From: CAYFUT01 sp964346395
Lineage (GTDB): Bacteria; Bacillota; Halanaerobiia; Halobacteroidales; Halobacteroidaceae
Assembly (NCBI GenBank): GCA_964346395.1
Contig: CAYFUT010000050.1
Location: 1-18,674, forward strand
Direction of reading: 5' to 3'
DNA: 18,674 nucleotides
Positions within the stretch are counted from its first letter, which is position 1; every line of letters begins with the position of its first letter. The position numbers and the translations under genes were made by a program. Below, one piece after another: positions 13,593-18,674 of this stretch. Below the pieces are notes generated by a model. It was given only the letters and a program-made list of their open reading frames with translations. It did not search any database and was not told the DNA's origin.

Positions 13593-14504
13593 TTAATCTT
13601 TTTCTGCTTCATAATTATGCCGGTAAACAGTTCTAGTAGGATAAGCAATTTCTATGTCCGGGTTAGCCTTAAATTTTGTTAAAATTAGCTGATTAATCTT
13701 AGTTTCAATATCCCGACGTTTACGAACTGAAGTCAAGTAACGCAAAATTATCTCTACACCACTTTCTTTAATTTCTACATATGTGATTGGCGTGAACTTT
13801 CCATACTTAATCATATATCGTTTCGACATCTTACTTAATTCTTGCCTCGCTCTACCTTCAATTTCCTCTCGTTCTTCCTCTGCAATTTTTAGTATGATCT
13901 GTTCAGCTAATTCCCAATTACTCTGAAAAGTAATTAATACAGAAATTTCATTCCATAAATATTCAAATCCCATGGTATAATTAAATAAAGCATTTTTGAA
14001 GACAGTTCCATTAGGAATATTTACTACTCGGCCGGTACTTTGGTCTGCTTTTACCCAATTACCTACTTCCAATAAGGTAGTATAAAATACTTGAATATCA
14101 ATTACATCTCCCTGTACTCCATCAATTTCAACTCGGTCTCCTAAGCTAAATGGGCGGTGAAGAATAATTAACACCCACCCTGCAATATTTAATAACACCT
14201 GATGCAAAGCTAAGGCCAAACCCGCTGATAAAAAACCAAAGAATGTGCTCCAGGAAATTGATTTATCCAACCAAATAAAAATAATAGTAATGATAACTAC
14301 CGCTGTAATTACATAATACGTATAGCGACGAGACTGGTGCCGCCGCTTATAATCTTCTATCTGCGAATTGATTAATTTTATAGTCCATAAAGCTAAAAGA
14401 TACCCAGCAATTACTACTCCTAACGAAAAAAATAATTTCTGCATCCAGCTAATATTAAATTGTTCTACAATTATATTTGGTATAGACTGTAAATTTAATT
14501 CCAC
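13593..14504 (-). CDS. Small-conductance mechanosensitive channel (MscS family)
   Basis: A 303-aa inner membrane channel that opens on membrane tension to release solutes during hypo-osmotic shock. Three membrane helices: about 22-42, 62-79 and 85-116, the last being the Gly/Ala-rich pore helix (GFLSAGLALALHQVLLNIAGW). It is followed by the beta-domain signature RPFSLGDRVEIDGVQGDV (117-134) and VNIPNGTVFKNALFNYT, and an alpha/beta C-terminal domain to about residue 290. The start is GTG at 14504 after gggagagg; an overlapping ATG at 14506 is out of frame. It lies 52 bp after msrA on the same strand and is probably co-transcribed. A role in osmotic downshift would suit a halophile, but the halophilic lifestyle is inferred. 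Confidence 0.92.
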   Translation of the reverse strand: MELNLQSIPNIIVEQFNISWMQKLFFSLGVVIAGYLLALWTIKLINSQIEDYKRRHQSRRYTYYVITAVVIITIIFIWLDKSISWSTFFGFLSAGLALALHQVLLNIAGWVLIILHRPFSLGDRVEIDGVQGDVIDIQVFYTTLLEVGNWVKADQSTGRVVNIPNGTVFKNALFNYTMGFEYLWNEISVLITFQSNWELAEQIILKIAEEEREEIEGRARQELSKMSKRYMIKYGKFTPITYVEIKESGVEIILRYLTSVRKRRDIETKINQLILTKFKANPDIEIAYPTRTVYRHNYEAEKD

Positions 14505-14553
14505 ATCAACCTCTCCCTTCTATTCACTAGTATCTTGATCACCTAAATCATAC

Positions 14554-14565
14554 GCGTTAACTTAA
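14554..14565. repeat. Solo copy of the MITE-like element's terminal 12-mer
   Basis: The sequence gcgttaacttaa, identical to the ends of the element at 5249-5442, appears once here without the rest of the element. It spans the msrA stop codon: the last msrA codons (Leu-Ser-stop) are part of it. It could be a decayed end, a target site or a coincidence. Confidence 0.3.
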
Positions 14566-15027
14566 ATTACACCCACCACTATTTTTCTCCAAATAGTCTT
14601 GATGATATTCTTCAGCTGGATAAAAAGTAGTAGCCGGGTTTATTTCCGTTACAATTTCTGTTTCATAGCACTCACTATTGTTTAATTTTTGCTTAGAGTT
14701 AACCGCCTTTTGTTTCTGTTCTTCTGTATGGTAAAAAATAGCTGAACGATATTGAGAACCAACATCCGGCCCTTCGCGATTTAAAGTAGTTGGATTATGA
14801 TTTGCCCAGAAAATTTCCAATAGTTCAATATAATTTACTTCTTCCGGATTATACTGAACTTCTACTGCTTCTGCATGTCCTGTATTGCCCGTACACACTT
14901 CTTCATAACTAGGATCTTTTACTGTACCTCCTATATAGCCAACAGTAGTCTCTTTAACACCTATTACTGATTTAAAAGTAGCTTCTACACCCCAAAAACA
15001 GCCAGCCGCAAAAGTAGCTACTTCCAT
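14557..15027 (-). CDS. msrA: Peptide methionine sulfoxide reductase A
   Basis: Reduces the S-epimer of methionine sulfoxide in proteins and free Met, using thioredoxin; cytoplasmic oxidative damage repair. The 156-aa protein has the nucleophile in FAAGCFWG (Cys10), GYIGG (about 31-35), the GNTGHAEAV segment (about 48-56), NPTTLNREGPDVGSQYRS, and the YHQDYLEKN terminus with a resolving Cys in GGCNLS. The usual clostridial ending GGYCHxxLS is shortened by a few residues here. ATG 15027 is chosen over an in-frame GTG ten codons upstream because gggaggt (15037-15043) lies between them. It is the first gene of a probable msrA-mscS unit, with a promoter-like region containing an inverted repeat at 15142-15170. 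No msrB is fused or adjacent. Confidence 0.95.
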   Translation of the reverse strand: MEVATFAAGCFWGVEATFKSVIGVKETTVGYIGGTVKDPSYEEVCTGNTGHAEAVEVQYNPEEVNYIELLEIFWANHNPTTLNREGPDVGSQYRSAIFYHTEEQKQKAVNSKQKLNNSECYETEIVTEINPATTFYPAEEYHQDYLEKNSGGCNLS

Positions 15028-15141
15028 ATTAAAATTACCTCCCTTAATTAAATTCACTAATTTATAATTTATTATTAATTACCCGCGTCATTTATTATAT
15101 TCAATGTTTTGTTGTCTACTCCTTTTGGTTTTTTTATTTTA

Positions 15142-15170
15142 ATTATAGTCATAAGTGACTAAATAATAAG
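15142..15170 (-). promoter_or_regulatory. Candidate msrA promoter overlapping a palindromic operator
   Basis: On the minus strand a consensus TATAAT (15142-15147) is overlapped by TAGTCA-cTTA-TGACTA (15146-15161), a perfect 6-bp inverted repeat with a 4-bp spacer, the layout of many dimeric regulator sites including the CRP/FNR family. The -35 (CTTATT, 15165-15170) is poor, as expected for an activator-dependent promoter. Fourteen bases of it recur at 12456-12469. Confidence 0.4.
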
Positions 15171-15192
15171 TTACCATTTTCAAAAAAATAAA

Positions 15193-15228
15193 AAAAAGAG
15201 CTGAGCTGTAACAAGCTCAGCTCTTTTT
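15193..15228 (-). terminator. Terminator of the LUD-domain gene
   Basis: A perfect 10-bp stem, gagctgagct (15198-15207) with agctcagctc (15214-15223), loop gtaaca, flanked by A5/T5 and followed on the minus strand by a long T run. It lies 10 bp past the stop codon. Confidence 0.88.
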
Positions 15229-15237
15229 ACCCATTAG

Positions 15238-15873
15238 TTAATATCCTAATTTTTCGCCAACTAGTACTACTTTAATCCTGTTTTCTTGCCGCGATCTTCT
15301 CGTAATTACCGTCTGACAGCAGATACTGTCTTCAACCTGACAGTCAAAACAATGTCCTTGTTCCCGACACGGAGTCTCCATATCTAACCGAAGAGCATTT
15401 AGAGGTGCTGCTTGATTTTTTATCCGCTGCCGAGCTGCTGCTTCATCAGCAGTTAACTTATTCATCCCCGCTACCACAATTACCTGCTGGGGACCATAAA
15501 CCAAAGCTGCTACTCGATTGCCCCGTCCGTCAGTATTAACCAATTTGCCGGTTCGAGTTAGAGCATTTGTACTCATTAAATAATAATCACAACTTAAAGC
15601 TTGATGATAAATTGCTTCTTTTTCTGCTTCATTATCAGCATCTGCTCGGTCATAAACTTCGTAATCACCATTATTTATTTTTTCTCTTAAACCTAATTCC
15701 TGCAGCGTCATTGAACCGCCCCAAGATACACTAGCCTCGTCTTCAATTAACTCCAATACCTTATGGGTAGCTTCCTCTTTAGTTGCGCAGTAATATCCCT
15801 CCATGTTACGCTTATTTAATTCCTGAATTACTTGCTCAGCATTAATCTGATAATATTTTTTCTCTGGTTTCAT
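15238..15873 (-). CDS. LUD-domain protein (DUF162, LutC/LutB-like)
   Basis: A 211-aa stand-alone LUD-domain protein. The family includes LutB/LutC of lactate oxidation, but many clostridial single-domain members, like this one, have no known reaction. Visible features are WGGSMTLQELGL (about 52-63), STNALTRTGKLVNTDGRGNR (about 101-120), the GPQQVIVVAG strand, and a Cys-rich tail, PCREQGHCFDCQVEDSICC (about 168-186), with five cysteines in CX6CX2CX6CC that could bind a metal or a [4Fe-4S] cluster. The final NRIKVVLVGEKLGY is typical of the subfamily. ATG 15873 is preferred because gggggg (15879-15884) precedes it; an ATG at 15924 is an alternative, adding 17 residues. No lutA or lutB is nearby. 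It is divergent from iorAB. Confidence 0.85.
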   Translation of the reverse strand: MKPEKKYYQINAEQVIQELNKRNMEGYYCATKEEATHKVLELIEDEASVSWGGSMTLQELGLREKINNGDYEVYDRADADNEAEKEAIYHQALSCDYYLMSTNALTRTGKLVNTDGRGNRVAALVYGPQQVIVVAGMNKLTADEAAARQRIKNQAAPLNALRLDMETPCREQGHCFDCQVEDSICCQTVITRRSRQENRIKVVLVGEKLGY

Positions 15874-15924
15874 CTTATCCCCCCTTAAATTAAAGTTAAG
15901 ATTCTTATCAAAGATGTTAACCAT

Positions 15925-16161
15925 TAAACCTCTGCAATTTTAACTACTGGTTATCATTGTAATTCAAGTGCTAATAATTTGCAACCCTATCTGAATAATC
16001 TAGTTTAATTGGAAGTCATTCACTTTTTTTAAATAACTGTTCCATACGACTTTACTGTTATTTTTTCTTCCGAACTTGCATAAAATATTCTCAATAAACA
16101 AATAATCGCCTGCCTAACTTAGAAAGCATCTCCCTTTTAGGTATTTTAATTTATATTTTTC
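15925..16161. other. Divergent intergenic region with no recognised element
   Basis: The gap between the divergent LUD and iorA genes. Apart from the iorA promoter at its right end I see no riboswitch core, T-box, operator repeat or short gene. Confidence 0.5.
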
Positions 16162-16162
16162 G

Positions 16163-16191
16163 TGGAAAATACAGAAAACTAATGTTATAAT
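16163..16191 (+). promoter_or_regulatory. Sigma-A promoter of iorAB
   Basis: TGGAAA (16163-16168), a 17-bp spacer and a perfect TATAAT (16186-16191), about 70 bp before the iorA start. Confidence 0.6.
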
Positions 16192-16261
16192 AGAAGGTAC
16201 ACTTGTGTTGAATAATTATACATCAGTTTTTATCACTAGAGTCTATAGGAGGTTTTGTCTG

Positions 16262-18001
16262 ATGAATAAACTAATGCTTGGCAACGAAGCAGTTGCCCGG
16301 GGAGCTTATGAAGCCGGAGTTACCGTTGCTACTTCTTATCCCGGCACTCCCAGCACAGAAATTACGGAAAATATAGCCAATTATAAGGAGATTGACACTG
16401 AATGGTCGCCTAATGAAAAAGTGGCCCTGGAAGTAGGGATTGGTTCTTCCATTGCCGGCGCCCGAACAATAGTAACCATGAAACATGTCGGGCTTAATGT
16501 GGCAGCCGACCCCTTAATGTCTGTCTCTTATCCCGGAGTTAACGCTGGTCTGGTAGTTGCAGTAGCTGATGATCCAGGTCAGCACAGTTCGCAAAATGAA
16601 CAGGATACCCGCTATTACGGTCGCTTTGGAAAAATACCTGTTCTAGAACCAGCAGATAGTCAAGAATGCAAAGACTTTGTTAAAATGGCCTTTGCAATTA
16701 GTGAACAGTTTGATACTCCTGTTATCGTCCGCATCACTACCCGCATCGCCCATTCGCGCAGTTTAGTGGAGCTAGAAGGCAGGAAAAAAGTAGAAACTAA
16801 AGAATATGACCAAAATCCAGATAAGTATATCGTTGCTCCGGCTGTAGCCAAAAAACGCCGGATAGCAGCTGAAGAGCGGCTCAACAAGCTGCAATCTTTT
16901 GCTGAAGAAACGACCCTTAATCAAGTAGAATATAATCAAACAGATATGGGGATTATTACGAGTAGCATTACTTATCAATATGCCAAAGAAGTTTTCCCTG
17001 AGGCATCATTCTTAAAATTGGGATTAGCTCATCCTCTGCCCCGCAATTTAATCGAAGAATTCATCAGCAATTGTGAACAAGTTTATGTTATTGAAGAACT
17101 AGAACCTATTTTTGAGGAACAAATCAAATCCTGGGGCTTAGAAGTAACTGGCAAGGAAGTCATTCCTACTATTGATGAGTTAAGCCCTGCTCGAATCAGA
17201 AAAGCAATTACCGGCGAAGAAAAAAAGACTATTGAATTTAACAGGCAAGAACTTCCCGTTCGGCCGGCTGTTCTCTGCCCCGGCTGTCATCATCGGGGAG
17301 TATTTTATGTGCTTCAGAAACTTAATCTACATGTCTCCGGCGATATCGGCTGTTATACCTTAGGAGCCTTTCCTCCCCTTAATGCAATGGATACTTCTAT
17401 CTGTATGGGAGGTAGTATTGGGATGGCATTTGGATTTGAAAAAGCTCAAGGTCCAGAATTTGCGCAAGAATCAGTAGCTGTTATCGGTGATTCTACGTTC
17501 TGGCACTCAGGAGTTACTGGTTTAATTGATATTATTTACAATCAAGGCCACACCACTGTAATCATCCTCGATAATTCAGTAACCGCAATGACCGGACATC
17601 AGGAAAATCCCTCTACTGGCTATAATATTAAGGGAGAAGCAGCACCGGATATTAGTTTTGAACAGTTGGGCAGAGCAATTGGAATTGAGCGCATTACTAC
17701 AGTTGATGCCTATGAACTAGAAAAATTAGAGGAAGTAGTCAGTACAGAAACACAAGCGGAAGCACCATCTTTAATTATTACTAAACGTCCTTGTGTACTC
17801 CATAAAAGAGCCGATATGACCGAAGAACCGCTTCAGGTTGACCAATCGGCCTGTACCGGCTGTCAAAAGTGTCTAGATATCGGCTGTCCTGCCCTATCCT
17901 TTAACGGAGAAACAGTTACCATCGATCAATCATTATGTGTAGGCTGTGGCTTATGTGCTAAATTATGTGAGTTTTCAGCTATTAAAAAGGGTGATCAATA
18001 A
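16262..18001 (+). CDS. iorA: Indolepyruvate:ferredoxin oxidoreductase, alpha subunit
   Basis: The large subunit of IorAB, which oxidatively decarboxylates aryl pyruvates made by transamination of aromatic amino acids to aryl acetyl-CoA, reducing ferredoxin; cytoplasmic and oxygen-sensitive. The protein is 579 aa. It begins with the pyruvate-oxidoreductase N-domain (ATSYPGTPSTEITENIA, about 21-37), then the transketolase-like middle, the thiamine diphosphate domain (CPGCHHRG, GDIGCYTLGAFPP, GDSTFWHSG and ILDNS), and ends in two ferredoxin motifs: Cys 531, 534, 537, 542 and Cys 559, 562, 565, 569. The first has the four-residue last gap (CLDIGCP) usual in IorA, and the second ends CE in place of CP. 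ATG 16262 is chosen because aggagg precedes it; a longer frame from GTG 16205 lacks a ribosome site. The stop overlaps the iorB start (TAATG). Confidence 0.95.
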   Translation: MNKLMLGNEAVARGAYEAGVTVATSYPGTPSTEITENIANYKEIDTEWSPNEKVALEVGIGSSIAGARTIVTMKHVGLNVAADPLMSVSYPGVNAGLVVAVADDPGQHSSQNEQDTRYYGRFGKIPVLEPADSQECKDFVKMAFAISEQFDTPVIVRITTRIAHSRSLVELEGRKKVETKEYDQNPDKYIVAPAVAKKRRIAAEERLNKLQSFAEETTLNQVEYNQTDMGIITSSITYQYAKEVFPEASFLKLGLAHPLPRNLIEEFISNCEQVYVIEELEPIFEEQIKSWGLEVTGKEVIPTIDELSPARIRKAITGEEKKTIEFNRQELPVRPAVLCPGCHHRGVFYVLQKLNLHVSGDIGCYTLGAFPPLNAMDTSICMGGSIGMAFGFEKAQGPEFAQESVAVIGDSTFWHSGVTGLIDIIYNQGHTTVIILDNSVTAMTGHQENPSTGYNIKGEAAPDISFEQLGRAIGIERITTVDAYELEKLEEVVSTETQAEAPSLIITKRPCVLHKRADMTEEPLQVDQSACTGCQKCLDIGCPALSFNGETVTIDQSLCVGCGLCAKLCEFSAIKKGDQ

Positions 18002-18573
18002 TGGATATTTTAATTAGTGCTGTCGGCGGTCAGGGAGCCCTGCTGGCTTCCCAAGTGCTTGGTAAATTAGCTCAAATTACAGGTCAAGATGTCAAACTGT
18101 CTGAAATCCACGGCATGTCCCAGCGAGGCGGCAGTGTTGTTACTTATGTTCGCTATGGAGAAGAAATTAACTCGCCGTTAATTGAACCCGGTACTGCTGA
18201 TGTGGTACTTGCCTTTGAACTACTAGAAGGAAGTCGACATGTCTCTTATCTAAAAGAAAACGGGACGTTAATTATTAATACTCAGCAGATTGACCCAATG
18301 CCGGTAATCACAGGAGCAGAAGAGTATCCTCCCAATCTGCTAACTGAATTAAACCAATTAAATATTAACCTTATTTCTGCTGACGGACTAGCTTTAGCTC
18401 AACAAGCGGGTCATAAAAAAACTGTTAACATTGCTATGCTGGGGCTATTAGCTAAAGAAAGCGAAATTGAAAAAGAAAAATGGGAACAAGCAGTTAAAGA
18501 AACCGTACCTGAAGAATTGGTTACTACTAATTTAAAAGCCTTTAACTTAGGCTATCAGCATAAAAATAATTAA
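18001..18573 (+). CDS. iorB: Indolepyruvate:ferredoxin oxidoreductase, beta subunit
   Basis: The small subunit of IorAB, corresponding to the gamma domain of pyruvate:ferredoxin oxidoreductase, which contributes to CoA binding. The 190-aa length is normal. It opens with the family motif SAVGGQGALLASQVLG (6-21), then EIHGMSQRGGSVVTYVRYG (about 35-53) and ADVVLAFELLEG (about 66-77), all conserved. ATG 18001 overlaps the iorA TAA by one base, implying translational coupling and equal amounts of the two subunits. A MITE-like element begins 16 bp after its stop; no separate terminator is seen before it, so the element's hairpin may end the transcript. Confidence 0.94.
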   Translation: MDILISAVGGQGALLASQVLGKLAQITGQDVKLSEIHGMSQRGGSVVTYVRYGEEINSPLIEPGTADVVLAFELLEGSRHVSYLKENGTLIINTQQIDPMPVITGAEEYPPNLLTELNQLNINLISADGLALAQQAGHKKTVNIAMLGLLAKESEIEKEKWEQAVKETVPEELVTTNLKAFNLGYQHKNN

Positions 18574-18588
18574 TATCTGCAATTATAA

Positions 18589-18674
18589 GCGTTAACTTAA
18601 ACTGAATTTTAGTAATTTAAAGTGGAGCATTAGCAATATTAAGTTTGAGGTTGAGATTGAGGTTAAGCAACCGT
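18589..18674. mobile_element. MITE-like element, second copy (cut by window end)
   Basis: Starts with the same 12-bp end, gcgttaacttaa, and matches 5249-5334 at 82 of 86 bases with no gaps. The window ends inside the central hairpin, so the right half and right terminal repeat are not visible. It lies 16 bp after the iorB stop codon, in the same orientation relative to the upstream gene as the first copy. Both copies are preceded by ATAAGC, so the first bases of the element may extend a little to the left. Confidence 0.7.

Noticed and set aside
16205..16261. 19-residue N-terminal extension of IorA
   Set aside because: No ribosome site precedes GTG 16205, the extension is not family-like, and aggagg points to ATG 16262.

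Overview
The window looks like AT-rich chromosomal DNA from an anaerobic, spore-forming, diderm member of the Bacillota. The best fit is the Halanaerobiales / Halobacteroidaceae (the group of Acetohalobium, Halobacteroides and Orenia). Three things point there: an alpha/beta-type spore DNA-binding protein and a SleB/CwlJ-type hydrolase (endospores), a full-length apolipoprotein N-acyltransferase (an outer-membrane lifestyle, unusual among Gram-positives), and oxygen-sensitive ferredoxin-linked 2-keto acid metabolism (IorAB). The placement is an inference from gene content; no rRNA lies in the window. No tRNA, CRISPR array, phage or transposase gene was seen.

Layout. 1-3314 (+): the 3' part of a cobalamin-dependent methionine synthase, cut by the window edge, and the methylenetetrahydrofolate reductase that feeds it. 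3315-3605: two related 3'-UTR repeats, each ending in a terminator-like hairpin. 3606-5223 (+): a patatin-like lipase and a divergent cis-prenyltransferase. 5224-5698: non-coding, with a 194-bp MITE-like element bounded by 12-bp inverted ends, a second 57-bp hairpin repeat, and candidate sporulation promoters. 5699-5914 (+): the spore protein. 5980-7438 (-): thiamine pyrophosphokinase, a 55-aa eight-cysteine protein, the frameshifted C-terminal remnant of an NADH oxidase/CoA-disulfide reductase-type flavoprotein, and a separately promoted 92-aa hypothetical gene. 7624-8007 (+): a small three-helix membrane protein. 8034-10024 (-): an ECF-type S component followed by lnt. 10137-15873 (-): spore-type cell wall hydrolase, PAS-GGDEF diguanylate cyclase, a DNase I-fold phosphoesterase, an MscS channel, MsrA, and a LUD-domain protein. 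16262-18573 (+): iorA-iorB, overlapping by one base. The window ends inside a second copy of the MITE-like element.

How the genes fit together. MetF makes methyl-tetrahydrofolate for MetH. ThiN makes thiamine diphosphate, the cofactor of IorA. Lnt finishes lipoproteins for the outer membrane. MscS (hypo-osmotic shock) and MsrA (methionine sulfoxide repair) sit in one short stress cluster. The rest is a mosaic of short transcription units separated by good intrinsic terminators.

The most unusual material is non-coding or very short: the MITE-like family, which sits just behind genes; a 14-bp motif shared by the regions upstream of the diguanylate cyclase and msrA; the eight-cysteine mini-protein fused in frame, across one stop codon, to a dead flavoenzyme; and a cis-prenyltransferase with altered active-site residues. 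I see no convincing complete new multi-gene system. Several gene starts are placed at internal Met codons because clear Shine-Dalgarno sequences precede them.
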